The notes beneath the pieces were generated by a model. The model had not been told where the DNA came from and did not search any database. It saw only the letters and a program-made list of their open reading frames with translations. Shown in pieces: positions 21,835-29,765 of a stretch of 64,000 nucleotides of DNA. This stretch comes from Azoarcus sp. TTM-91 (GTDB taxonomy: Bacteria; Pseudomonadota; Gammaproteobacteria; Burkholderiales; Rhodocyclaceae), in NCBI RefSeq assembly GCF_012911025.1, contig NZ_WUEI01000015.1, positions 1 to 64,000 of the forward strand, in the 5' to 3' direction. Position 1 is the first letter of the stretch, and each line of letters opens with the position of its first letter. The position numbers were made by a program, and so were the translations under genes.

Positions 21835-21873
21835 AAAAAACGCCGCGAAGGCGGTAATGCCGTTCGGTTAATG
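21835..21873 (+). repeat. Left copy of a 39-bp inverted repeat flanking the IS remnant
   Basis: The segment starts with an A-run, then CGCCGCGAAGGCGG and AATGCCGTTC. It matches the reverse complement of 22509-22547 at 30 of 39 positions by eye. It is followed by a T8 run. The two copies bracket the degraded transposase. Confidence 0.6.
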
Positions 21874-22029
21874 TCTTTTTTTTGGTAACGGACGGTATAG
21901 CGTTTGGACAGGGCTTTGACGACACGGGGCATCGACGCCCCCGTCGTTTTTCGACGATGGCAAATTGCATTTGGGCGCGCAGTCGAACGAGATGAGCCGG
22001 CGGTTTTCCCGGAGCCATGCCGCCGGCCC

Positions 22030-22364
22030 GAACCTGGGGTGCTGTTCCACTCCGACCGAGGAAGCCGATACGCCAGTCATGCTTACCAAGCCCGCCTGGC
22101 TACCTACGGCATGTGCGGATCGATGTCGCGCAAGGGCAACTGCTGGGACAACGCCCCCGCCGAGAGCTTCTTCAACAGCCTCAAGGATGAGCAGGTTCAT
22201 GGCGTGCGCGACGCGACCCGCAACGAGGCCACGAGCGATCTGTTCCAGTACATCGCCGTGTTCTACATCGGAAACGCCGCCACTTCACCTCGGGATATCT
22301 GTCGCCCACCACGTTCCTGCAGAGCTGGATCGAACGACAGCATCAGCAAGAAAGGGCAGCCTGA
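22030..22364 (+). pseudogene. IS3-family transposase remnant (C-terminal part, frameshifted)
   Basis: Translation from 22030 gives the C-terminal part of an IS3-group DDE transposase: HSDRGSRYASHAYQARL, then MSRKGNCWDNAPAESFFNSLK with the final catalytic Glu. The first Asp-containing part of the catalytic core and the helix-turn-helix OrfA are missing. At 22266-22268 the expected FYNRKRRH reading is lost by an apparent single-base deletion. It resumes in another frame from 22269 (GYLSPTTFLQSWIERQHQQ) and stops at 22362-22364. The element is therefore dead. It sits between manC and bamD. Confidence 0.85.
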
Positions 22365-22497
22365 GAACGACCCGTTGGAAGGCGGAAAACGTGGGGCACC
22401 TCAGACATCCGTTGTCGCGTGAAGTTGGCTCGAAAACATCGAACCAGACGTTCACAGCCTTTACTCATGTTTACAACAACTTGCGCACAAAATAAAA

Positions 22498-22525
22498 ATG
22501 CCGCTCAGCGCTAACTGAACGGCAT
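22498..22525 (-). terminator. Rho-independent terminator of bamD
   Basis: On the minus strand an 11-bp stem (ATGCCGTTCAG against CTGAGCGGCAT, one G-U type pair) with a 6-base loop is followed by TTTTTATTTTG. It lies 41 bp after the bamD stop. It overlaps the right copy of the 39-bp inverted repeat. Confidence 0.8.
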
Positions 22526-22547
22526 TGCCGCGGAAGCGGCGTTTTTC
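22509..22547 (-). repeat. Right copy of the 39-bp inverted repeat flanking the IS remnant
   Basis: The reverse complement matches 21835-21873 at about 30 of 39 positions, including CGCCGC, AATGCCGTTC and GTTA. It may be a decayed element end or a shared terminator-type sequence, since half of it forms the bamD terminator. Confidence 0.6.
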
Positions 22548-22565
22548 ATCGGCTTGCCCGGGCGC

Positions 22566-23363
22566 TTACCAGAGTTGCCACCACGGCCGGCTATCCGCCG
22601 GGCCGCCGCTGTAGTAGACGCTGTTGGGGAAGTTCTTGCGCAGCACGCGATCGGCGTCCTCGCGCAGGTCGTTCATGCCCAGGGCTTCATAGCTTTTCAC
22701 CAGCAGGTACAGCGCTTCTTCGTTGGCCGGCGCGTTCGGGTAGGACGTGATCGCCGCCTGGGCGCGGTTGATCGCAGCCACATAGGCGCCACGGCGGTAG
22801 TAATAGCGCGATACATGCACTTCATGCGCAGCCAGGGAGTTCACCAGGTAACGCATGCGCTGGCGGGCGTCCTCGGAATAGCGGCTCTCCGGGAAGCGGG
22901 TGACGAGGTCGCGGAAGGTGTCGAAAGCTTCGTGGGCACCCTTGGGGTCGCGCTCGGACAAATCCTGGTTGGACAGGCCGGCGAGCAGGCCGAGATCCTC
23001 GTTGAAATTCACCAGCCCTTTCAGGTAATAGACGTAATCCACATTGGGGTGGTTGGGGTGCAGCTTGATGAAGCGGTCGGCCGCTGCGATGGAGAGCGCC
23101 GCCTCGCCCTGTTTGTAGTAGGCGTAGGCAACCTCGATCTGCGCCTGCTGGGCGTAGCGGCCGTAGGGATATCGGGCCTCCAGCTTCTCGAACAACTGGA
23201 TGGCGCGGTCGTACCCGCCCTCGTTCATCGACGATTTCGCCTCGGAGTAGAGCTTCTGGGCATTCCAGCCCGCAGTTTCGTCGTTGAGGTCCGGCACACC
23301 ACTGCAGCCGCCAATGAGCAGGGCGCCGATAACCGCTAAACTTCCGAGGGTGAACCTAGCCAT
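22566..23363 (-). CDS. bamD: Outer membrane protein assembly factor BamD (ComL)
   Basis: 265 aa lipoprotein of the BAM complex that inserts beta-barrel proteins into the outer membrane. A signal peptide ends in the lipobox LIGGC with the lipidated Cys at residue 20. TPR-like helices follow (YSEAKSSMNEGGYDRAIQLFEKLEARYPYG onward), matching BamD length. ATG 23363 is preferred because it gives a normal lipoprotein signal; GTG 23372 is the alternative. No clear ribosome binding site is visible. It diverges from rluD with the two start codons about 13 bp apart, as the pair is arranged in many proteobacteria. Confidence 0.94.
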   Translation of the reverse strand: MARFTLGSLAVIGALLIGGCSGVPDLNDETAGWNAQKLYSEAKSSMNEGGYDRAIQLFEKLEARYPYGRYAQQAQIEVAYAYYKQGEAALSIAAADRFIKLHPNHPNVDYVYYLKGLVNFNEDLGLLAGLSNQDLSERDPKGAHEAFDTFRDLVTRFPESRYSEDARQRMRYLVNSLAAHEVHVSRYYYRRGAYVAAINRAQAAITSYPNAPANEEALYLLVKSYEALGMNDLREDADRVLRKNFPNSVYYSGGPADSRPWWQLW

Positions 23364-23376
23364 CGATAACACTCGC

Positions 23377-24351
23377 GTGAATGAACTTGAGGATTATAGC
23401 CCAGCGGACGAGGCGGGTTCTTGTCGTGAACTGAGCATTCCTGCGGACTTCGCCGGTCTGAGGCTGGATCAGGCGCTGGCCCGGCTCTTTCCCGAACATT
23501 CCCGCAGCCGGCTGCAGTCCTGGCTGAAGGATGGGCGCATCCGGTTGAACGGTGTTTCGCCGGATGCCAAGCACAAGGTCTGGGGTGGCGAAGCGCTGGA
23601 GATCGACGAGGCGCCACTGCCGGCGGCCACCGCGGCACTGCCGGAGGACATTCCGCTGAGTGTGGTGTTCGAGGACGCCAACATCCTGGTGATCGACAAG
23701 CCGGCCGGGCTGGTCGTCCATCCCGGCAGTGGCAACTGGAGCGGCACGCTGCTCAATGCGCTGCTGCACCACGCCCCGGAAGTCGCTGCGATACCCCGCG
23801 CCGGCATCGTGCACCGGCTGGACAAAGACACCAGCGGCCTGCTGGTGGTGGCCAAGACCCTGGCGGCGCAGACCGACCTCATCCGCCAGTTGCAGGCGCG
23901 TACCGTGAAGCGCCACTACCTGGCGCTGGTGCAGGGCGAGCCCGGCATGATGGGCACAGTGGAGGCCCCTATAGGCCGGCACCCCAGCCAGCGCATCAAG
24001 ATGGCGGTGGTGCAGGGCGGCAGGCCGGCGGTTACCCGCTATTCCTTGCGCGAGCGGCTGGACCGCGCGGCACTGGTCGAGTGCAGGCTGGAGACTGGCC
24101 GTACCCACCAGATCCGGGTGCACATGGCGCATATCGGCCATCCCTTGATCGGCGATCCGGTCTATGGACAGCGGCGCACCGGTGTTGCGGCGATGGATGC
24201 CTTTCCCCGGCAGGCGCTGCATGCCTTCAGGCTGGGGCTGGTGCATCCGGCCACCGGTGAGGAACTGACGTGGAACGCGCCGCTGCCCGCCGATTTCGCC
24301 GATTTGTTGCGCTTGCTGGGAAGCAAGGAGGTGGAATGTCCGACGTCCTGA
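23377..24351 (+). CDS. rluD: 23S rRNA pseudouridine synthase RluD
   Basis: 324 aa enzyme that makes pseudouridines in helix 69 of 23S rRNA. An S4-type RNA-binding domain (LDQALARLFPEHSRSRLQSW) leads into the RluA-family catalytic domain with the active Asp in HRLDKDTSGLL, and RTHQIRVHMAHIGHPLIGDPVYG near the end. The start is uncertain: GTG 23377 fits the family N-terminus, while GTG 23350 and ATG 23314 are in frame but lie inside bamD. The 3' end overlaps pgeF by 16 bp, and the bamD-rluD-pgeF arrangement is conserved. Confidence 0.93.
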   Translation: MNELEDYSPADEAGSCRELSIPADFAGLRLDQALARLFPEHSRSRLQSWLKDGRIRLNGVSPDAKHKVWGGEALEIDEAPLPAATAALPEDIPLSVVFEDANILVIDKPAGLVVHPGSGNWSGTLLNALLHHAPEVAAIPRAGIVHRLDKDTSGLLVVAKTLAAQTDLIRQLQARTVKRHYLALVQGEPGMMGTVEAPIGRHPSQRIKMAVVQGGRPAVTRYSLRERLDRAALVECRLETGRTHQIRVHMAHIGHPLIGDPVYGQRRTGVAAMDAFPRQALHAFRLGLVHPATGEELTWNAPLPADFADLLRLLGSKEVECPTS

Positions 24352-25085
24352 TTCCCGGCTGGCCGGCGCCGGCGAACGTGCGCGCCTTGGTCACCACCCG
24401 CGCGGGCGGTGTCAGTCAAGCGCCCTATGGCAGTCTGAACCTGGGCGGCCATGTGGGCGATCTGGCGGAAGCCGTTGCCGAGAACCGCGGTCGCCTGCGG
24501 CGCCTGCTGCCAGCCGAGCCGGTCTGGCTGGAGCAAGTGCATGGGGTGGCTGTGGCGGATGCGGACTCAGCCAGCGGCCTGCCGCGAGCCGATGCTTCGG
24601 TGGCGCGCCGTCCAGGCGTGGTCTGCGCGGTGATGACGGCGGATTGCCTGCCGGTATTGTTCTGTGATGACGAAGGCGAGGTCGTTGCTGCCGCTCATGC
24701 CGGATGGCGCGGACTGGTCGCGGGCGTGCTGGAGGCGACGGTTGCACGCATGGGTGTGGCGCCTTCGAACGTGCTCGCCTGGCTGGGCCCGGCGATAGGT
24801 CCCGCCGCCTTCGAGGTCGGTGGCGAGGTCAGGGCGGCATTCCTGGACAGCGACCCGGCCGCGGCAGACGGCTTCGTTTCCTCGGCAGAGCCCGGGAAAT
24901 GGCTGGCGGATCTGTACGCCCTTGCCCGCCTGCGCCTCGTCCGTGCGGGAGTGTCACGGATCTACGGCGGGGGGGAATGCACGTATTCTGACAGCCTGCG
25001 CTTCTATTCCTATCGGCGCGAGGGCGCCACCGGCCGATTCGCTTCCCTGGTGTGGCGGGAGCCGGCACGCCGGGCTGAGGCTTAA
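24336..25085 (+). CDS. pgeF: Laccase-domain protein PgeF/YfiH (peptidoglycan editing, purine nucleoside phosphorylase-like)
   Basis: 249 aa protein of the YfiH/DUF152 family. It has the metal-site motifs LEQVHGVAVADAD, CAVMTADCLPVLFCDDEG and AAHAGWRGLVAGV. Family members clear mis-built UDP-MurNAc precursors and have purine nucleoside phosphorylase activity. ATG 24336 is preceded by AAGGAGGTGGA and lies inside the end of rluD, so translation is coupled. A run of seven G is present near 24967. The family is clear, though its precise cellular role is debated. Confidence 0.9.
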   Translation: MSDVLIPGWPAPANVRALVTTRAGGVSQAPYGSLNLGGHVGDLAEAVAENRGRLRRLLPAEPVWLEQVHGVAVADADSASGLPRADASVARRPGVVCAVMTADCLPVLFCDDEGEVVAAAHAGWRGLVAGVLEATVARMGVAPSNVLAWLGPAIGPAAFEVGGEVRAAFLDSDPAAADGFVSSAEPGKWLADLYALARLRLVRAGVSRIYGGGECTYSDSLRFYSYRREGATGRFASLVWREPARRAEA

Positions 25086-25106
25086 GCGCTAGGCATTGGC
25101 CTGACG

Positions 25107-25325
25107 CTATTGCTTGCCATCCGAATCAGCTCTATCGTGGAGGCTCTCGTCCGCCTGTTGCTGACGCAGCTTGCGCCGCCGGGCGGGCGTGCCGAATATC
25201 CACAGGAAAAGCGCAAGAGGCGCAGCGCCGTAGAAGATGAAAGTGAGCGCCCCGCCGACCACGGTGTCATCCGACACCGCTGCGAGCAGGGCGACGTACA
25301 GCCAGGCGATTGCGATCACGTACAT
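25107..25325 (-). CDS. Small conserved membrane protein of unknown function
   Basis: 72 aa. Two hydrophobic helices (YVIAIAWLYVALLAAV and LTFIFYGAAPLALFLWIF) are followed by a basic and then acidic polar tail, so it is probably an inner-membrane protein. It lies alone on the minus strand between pgeF and phaC. Similar short proteins next to these genes occur in related genomes as far as I recall. The start signal is weak. No function can be given. Confidence 0.65.
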   Translation of the reverse strand: MYVIAIAWLYVALLAAVSDDTVVGGALTFIFYGAAPLALFLWIFGTPARRRKLRQQQADESLHDRADSDGKQ

Positions 25326-25423
25326 GAACCGATTCTACCCGTCGAGGGAGCCCCGTAGCGTCCGGGGTAGATGCGTGCAGGCGGAGCTGTGCGCACTCGC
25401 GGGCGGCGTCTCAGGAGAGACTG

Positions 25424-27160
25424 ATGTCCGAATCGAATGACAAGCAGGGAACTGCCGCGATGCAGGCCATGTTCGTCGCCGGCCAGGAAATGGCACGTAA
25501 TTTCTTCGACCTCATGGCCAAGCAGCAGAGCGCAGTGCAGGGGGCTGGTCAGGTGCCACCCTTGCCGATGCCGGAGGCGGAGACGCTGATGCGGCTGCAG
25601 AAGGAGTTCGCCGAGAAGCACGCCGCTTTGTGGTCCACCATGCTGTCCCGCAAGGCCGGCGAGGAGCAGGCCCAGGTTGCCGCTCCTGAGCCGGGCGACC
25701 GTCGCTTCAACGCGCCGGAGTGGTCCGCCAGCCCGGTCTTTGATTATGTGCGGCAAGCCTATCTGCTCAACGCCGGCTTTCTGCGCAACGTGGCCGACGA
25801 ACTGCCCATCGCCGACGGCCGGGCCAAGTCCCGTATCCAGTACCTGACCCGCCAGTACATCGACGCCTTCGCGCCCACCAATTTCGCCGCCACCAACCCC
25901 GAGTTCATCCGGACCGCGATCGATACCAAGGGCGAGAGCATTACCCGCGGCATCCAGAACCTGCTGTCCGACCTCGAGAAGGGCAGGATCTCGATGACCG
26001 ACGACGAGGCCTTCGAGATCGGCCGCAATATCGCCATCAGTCCGGGCTCGGTCATCTTCGAGAACGAGCTCATCCAGCTGATCCAGTACGCGCCCCTGAC
26101 GGCCAAGGTCGCTCAGGTGCCGCTGCTGATCGTGCCTCCCTGCATCAATAAGTTCTACATCATGGATCTCCAGCCGGAGAACTCCCTGGTGCGCTTCATC
26201 GTCGAGCAGGGCTACACCGTGTTCCTGGTGTCGTGGAAGAACCCTGGCCTGGATGAGGCGCATTTCGGTTGGGACGATTACCTCGAGAAAGGCGTGTTGA
26301 CCGCGCTGGACGTGGTGCGTGCCGTTACCAAGGTGAAAAAGCCGAATGCGCTCGGTTTCTGCGTAGGCGGGACCTTGCTGGCCTCTGCCCTGGCGGTGGC
26401 GCGGGCCCGCGGAGAAGAACCGGTGGCCAGCCTGACGCTGATGACCACGTTGCTGGATTTCGCCGATGCCGGCGAGATCGGTTGTCTGGTGGACGAGGCC
26501 AGTGTGGCGGCGCGTGAGGCGGCCATCGGTAAGGGCGGGCTGCTCAAGGGCCAGGAACTGGCGAATGTGTTTTCTTCGCTGCGTGCCAATGACCTGATCT
26601 GGCAATACGTGGTCGGCAACTACCTGAAGGGTCAGAAGCCGCAGGCCTTCGATCTGCTGTACTGGAACTCGGACGCCACCAACCTGCCTGGCCCCTTCCT
26701 TACCTGGTACCTGCGCAATATGTACCTGGAGAACAACCTCCGGGTGCCGGGCCGCCTGAAGATGCTGGGGCAGAAGGTGGACCTCGGACGGGTGGATGCG
26801 CCGGCCTACCTGATCGCCACCAAGGAGGATCACATCGTCCCGTGGAAGAGTGCCTATCTCGGCCGCAACCTGCTGGGTGGCGAGGTGACTTTCGTGCTTG
26901 GCGCAAGCGGCCATATCGCTGGGGCGATCAACCCCGCCTCCAAGAACAAGCGCAGTTACTGGACCAGTGAAGCGGCCGTGGCGGATCCGGATGCCTGGCT
27001 GGAAGGTGCCGCCGAGCAGAAGGGCAGTTGGTGGTTGCACTGGATACAGTGGCTGAGGCCATACGGCGGCAAGCAGGTTGCGGCCCGCCAGCGGCTGGGC
27101 AGCCCGCGCTTTGAACCGATAGAGCCGGCGCCTGGGCGGTACGTCAGAGCCAAGGCTTGA
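25424..27160 (+). CDS. phaC: Poly(3-hydroxyalkanoate) synthase, class I
   Basis: 578 aa polymerase that joins 3-hydroxybutyryl-CoA units into PHB granules. The lipase-like box GFCVGG has the catalytic Cys at 313. The conserved WKNPGLDEAHFGWDDY region lies just before it, and the catalytic His is in GASGHIAGAINP near the C-terminus. Length fits class I synthases, which work without a PhaE/PhaR subunit. ATG 25424 follows AGGAGAG. It is the first gene of a phaC-phaB-phaB-phaR block; no phaA thiolase is adjacent. Confidence 0.96.
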   Translation: MSESNDKQGTAAMQAMFVAGQEMARNFFDLMAKQQSAVQGAGQVPPLPMPEAETLMRLQKEFAEKHAALWSTMLSRKAGEEQAQVAAPEPGDRRFNAPEWSASPVFDYVRQAYLLNAGFLRNVADELPIADGRAKSRIQYLTRQYIDAFAPTNFAATNPEFIRTAIDTKGESITRGIQNLLSDLEKGRISMTDDEAFEIGRNIAISPGSVIFENELIQLIQYAPLTAKVAQVPLLIVPPCINKFYIMDLQPENSLVRFIVEQGYTVFLVSWKNPGLDEAHFGWDDYLEKGVLTALDVVRAVTKVKKPNALGFCVGGTLLASALAVARARGEEPVASLTLMTTLLDFADAGEIGCLVDEASVAAREAAIGKGGLLKGQELANVFSSLRANDLIWQYVVGNYLKGQKPQAFDLLYWNSDATNLPGPFLTWYLRNMYLENNLRVPGRLKMLGQKVDLGRVDAPAYLIATKEDHIVPWKSAYLGRNLLGGEVTFVLGASGHIAGAINPASKNKRSYWTSEAAVADPDAWLEGAAEQKGSWWLHWIQWLRPYGGKQVAARQRLGSPRFEPIEPAPGRYVRAKA

Positions 27161-27258
27161 GCGCTGCGGCGCTCAGGTCAGCGGTAGCGGAGGGGAGGGC
27201 GCTGCCGGATGATCGATACCCTCCCCGAACGGAAAACAACGGGAGAGGAGGAGGAAAT

Positions 27259-27999
27259 ATGTCCAGAGTCGCACTCGTTACCGGTGGTATGGGAGGGCTG
27301 GGCGAAGCGGTGTGCATCAAGCTCGCAGCCTTGGGCTACCGGGTGGTGACTACGCATTCGCCGGGCAACAGCAAGGCGGCTGAGTGGTTGCAGGGCATGA
27401 ACAATATGGGCTACGGCTTCAAAGGCTATCCCTGCGATGTGGCTGACTTCGAGTCGGCGCAAGTCTGCGTTGCGCAAGTGACTGAAGATGTCGGGCCGGT
27501 GGAGGTGCTTGTCAACAATGCCGGCATCACGCGTGACATGACTTTCCGCAAGATGACCAAAGCGGATTGGGATGCGGTAATGCGCACCAACCTGGATTCG
27601 GTGTTCAACATGACCAAGCAGGTCATGGACGGCATGGTCGAGCGCAAGTGGGGGCGGGTGATCAACGTCTCGTCGGTGAATGGCCAGAAGGGTGCTTTCG
27701 GCCAGACCAACTATTCCGCCGCCAAGGCAGGCATGCACGGTTTCACCAAGGCGCTGGCGCTGGAAGTGGCCCGCAGCGGGGTGACGGTGAATACCATCTC
27801 GCCGGGCTACATCGGCACCAAGATGGTGACGGCGATCCCGCAGGAGATTCTCGACTCCAAGATCCTGCCGCAGATCCCGGTGGGACGTCTCGGCAAACCG
27901 GAGGAAATCGCCGGCCTGGTGGCCTATCTGTCCTCCGAAGAGGCGGCATTCGTGACGGGCGCGAACATCTCCATCAACGGCGGCCAGCACATGTTCTAA
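27259..27999 (+). CDS. phaB: Acetoacetyl-CoA reductase (first copy)
   Basis: 246 aa short-chain dehydrogenase that reduces acetoacetyl-CoA to (R)-3-hydroxybutyryl-CoA with NADPH. The cofactor motif TGGMGGLGE (about 9-17), NNAGITRD, the catalytic Ser in SSVNGQKGAFGQ and YSAAK with the active Tyr/Lys are all present. ATG 27259 is preceded by GGAGGAGGAAAT. It lies 98 bp after phaC, followed by a terminator-like hairpin (28047-28073), and is likely co-transcribed with phaC. Confidence 0.92.
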   Translation: MSRVALVTGGMGGLGEAVCIKLAALGYRVVTTHSPGNSKAAEWLQGMNNMGYGFKGYPCDVADFESAQVCVAQVTEDVGPVEVLVNNAGITRDMTFRKMTKADWDAVMRTNLDSVFNMTKQVMDGMVERKWGRVINVSSVNGQKGAFGQTNYSAAKAGMHGFTKALALEVARSGVTVNTISPGYIGTKMVTAIPQEILDSKILPQIPVGRLGKPEEIAGLVAYLSSEEAAFVTGANISINGGQHMF

Positions 28000-28046
28000 C
28001 GTCACCTTTGCTTCCGCCCGCGGCGGGAGATCAAGGCACAAAAACG

Positions 28047-28073
28047 ACGGCGCCTCGCACCTGCGGGCGCCGT
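28047..28073 (+). terminator. Hairpin after the first phaB
   Basis: Perfect 8-bp arms ACGGCGCC (28047-28054) and GGCGCCGT (28066-28073) surround an 11-base loop. The tail TCCAATTTAG is only weakly T-rich. It probably ends the phaCB transcript. Confidence 0.6.
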
Positions 28074-28229
28074 TCCAATTTAGTGTATTGCGTCGCAACA
28101 TCGCACCAATATTGTGACTATAATGCCAGCGCCAAGCGGCTGACGCGTTGCCGCATGCACACAGGGATGTTGGCGGGAAAGCCATTCCGCATGCTCCCGG
28201 TTCCGAAAACCGTTGCAGAAGGATTCGAC

Positions 28230-28970
28230 ATGACTCAGAAAGTCGCACTCGTTACCGGCGCCATGGGCGGCTTGGGCACCGCGATTTGTCAGGCCCTGGC
28301 CAAGGATGGCATGAAGGTCGTTGCCAACTGTCTGCCCGGCTTCCCCGAGAAGGACGCCTGGCTGGAAAAGCAGAAGGCGCTCGGGTTTGACTTTGCTGCG
28401 GCCGAAGGTGACGTATCCGACTACGAGTCCTGCAAGGCAATGGTCGAAAAGATCGAAGCGGACATCGGTCCGGTGGACGTGCTGATCAACAACGCAGGCA
28501 TCACGCGCGACAAGTTCTTTCCCAAGATGGAGAAGGGCCAGTGGGATGCGGTGATCAACACCAATCTGAACAGCCTCTTCAACGTGACTCACCACATCTC
28601 GCCCAAGATGGCCGAGCGGGGCTGGGGTCGGATCATCAACATCTCTTCGGTGAACGGCGTGAAGGGTCAGGCCGGCCAGGCGAATTACTCCACGGCCAAG
28701 GCGGGCGTGCTGGGCTTCACCAAGGCGCTGGCCCAGGAGCTTGCAACCAAGGGTGTTACCGTCAATGCCATCGCTCCGGGCTACATCGGCACCGACATGG
28801 TCATGGCCATCCGCGACGATATCCGTCAGTCCATCATCGATTCCGTGCCGATGAAGCGTCTTGGCAAGCCGGAGGAAATTGGTGGCCTGTGTGCCTATCT
28901 TTCGTCGGATATGGCGGGCTATATCACCGGTAGCACGATCAACATCAACGGCGGTCTGCACATGTGCTGA
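28230..28970 (+). CDS. phaB: Acetoacetyl-CoA reductase (second copy)
   Basis: 246 aa paralogue of the preceding gene, with TGAMGGLGT, NNAGITRDKFFPKME, SSVNGVKGQAGQANYSTAK and GYIGTDMVMAI. It carries all short-chain dehydrogenase catalytic residues. It has its own upstream region with a TATAAT at 28119-28124 and is bracketed by terminators at 28047-28073 and 29000-29021, so it is probably a separate transcription unit. The two copies may differ in expression or chain-length preference. Start ATG 28230. Confidence 0.92.
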   Translation: MTQKVALVTGAMGGLGTAICQALAKDGMKVVANCLPGFPEKDAWLEKQKALGFDFAAAEGDVSDYESCKAMVEKIEADIGPVDVLINNAGITRDKFFPKMEKGQWDAVINTNLNSLFNVTHHISPKMAERGWGRIINISSVNGVKGQAGQANYSTAKAGVLGFTKALAQELATKGVTVNAIAPGYIGTDMVMAIRDDIRQSIIDSVPMKRLGKPEEIGGLCAYLSSDMAGYITGSTININGGLHMC

Positions 28971-28999
28971 TTGTTGTCCGCCTGTCCGCGGATACGCGT

Positions 29000-29021
29000 A
29001 ACCCCGTCTATTGGCGGGGTT
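29000..29021 (+). terminator. Rho-independent terminator after the second phaB
   Basis: AACCCCG (29000-29006) and CGGGGTT (29015-29021) form a 7-bp stem with an 8-base loop, followed by TTTTGTTTT. This is a canonical terminator 29 bp after the gene. Confidence 0.85.
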
Positions 29022-29093
29022 TTTGTTTTCGCCGCGCGGTATAATTGCCCCACATTCAAGAGCGGGACGACCGCCGCCGAGGAGATAAGCGAT

Positions 29094-29699
29094 ATGGCCG
29101 ATCAAGCGCGCCTGATCAAGAAGTACCCGAACCGCCGCCTCTACGATACCCGCACCAGTTCCTACATCACCTTGGCCGACGTCAAGGAACTCGTGCTCAA
29201 CCACGAAGAGTTCCAGGTGGTGGACGCCAAGACCAACGAGGATCTGACCCGCAGCATCCTGCTGCAGATCATCCTTGAGGAGGAGGCCGGCGGCGCCCCA
29301 ATGTTCACCAGTGATCTGCTGGCCCACATGATCCGCTTCTATGGCAACGCCATGCAGGGCATGATGGGCAAGTACCTCGAGAACAACATCAAGGCCTTCA
29401 CCGACATGCAGGGCAAGCTGCAGGAGCAGGCTCGCAGCATCTATGGCGATAACAGCCCGGTGAGTCAGGATCTCTGGGCCCAGTTCATGAATTTTCAGGG
29501 CCCAGCGCTACAGAGCATGATGGGTACCTACGTGGAGCAGTCCAAGCGGATGTTCCAGCAGATGCAGGAACAGGTCGAGAATCAGACACGCAACATGTTC
29601 TCGGGCTTCCAGTTTCCAACCTACAACAAGACTGCCGGCAAGGATGAGAAGGAGGCGCCTGCCTCCGGTTCCGCTGGCAAGAGCGGCGCCGACAAGTAA
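29094..29699 (+). CDS. phaR: PHB synthesis repressor PhaR
   Basis: 201 aa regulator that binds both PHB and DNA and controls phasin expression. The N-terminal PHB_acc_N domain is plain (LIKKYPNRRLYDTRTSSYI, residues 7-25), then two PHB accumulation regulatory domains with methionine-rich helices (IRFYGNAMQGMMGKYLE and MMGTYVEQSKRMFQQMQEQ). The C-terminus is a polar Gly/Ala/Ser/Lys tail. GAGGAGATAAGCGAT precedes ATG 29094, and a TATAAT lies at 29040-29045. It closes the PHB gene block. Confidence 0.94.
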   Translation: MADQARLIKKYPNRRLYDTRTSSYITLADVKELVLNHEEFQVVDAKTNEDLTRSILLQIILEEEAGGAPMFTSDLLAHMIRFYGNAMQGMMGKYLENNIKAFTDMQGKLQEQARSIYGDNSPVSQDLWAQFMNFQGPALQSMMGTYVEQSKRMFQQMQEQVENQTRNMFSGFQFPTYNKTAGKDEKEAPASGSAGKSGADK

Positions 29700-29765
29700 A
29701 GGCGCCCGGCGGCTCCCCGATGGTCTTGTAGGGGAATCGCGCCATCCCCTACGAGCGGGAGCTGT

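Noticed and set aside
20217..21932. 571-codon minus-strand frame opposite manC
   Set aside because: manC is supported by nucleotidyltransferase and cupin motifs. The antisense frame shows only compositional bias.
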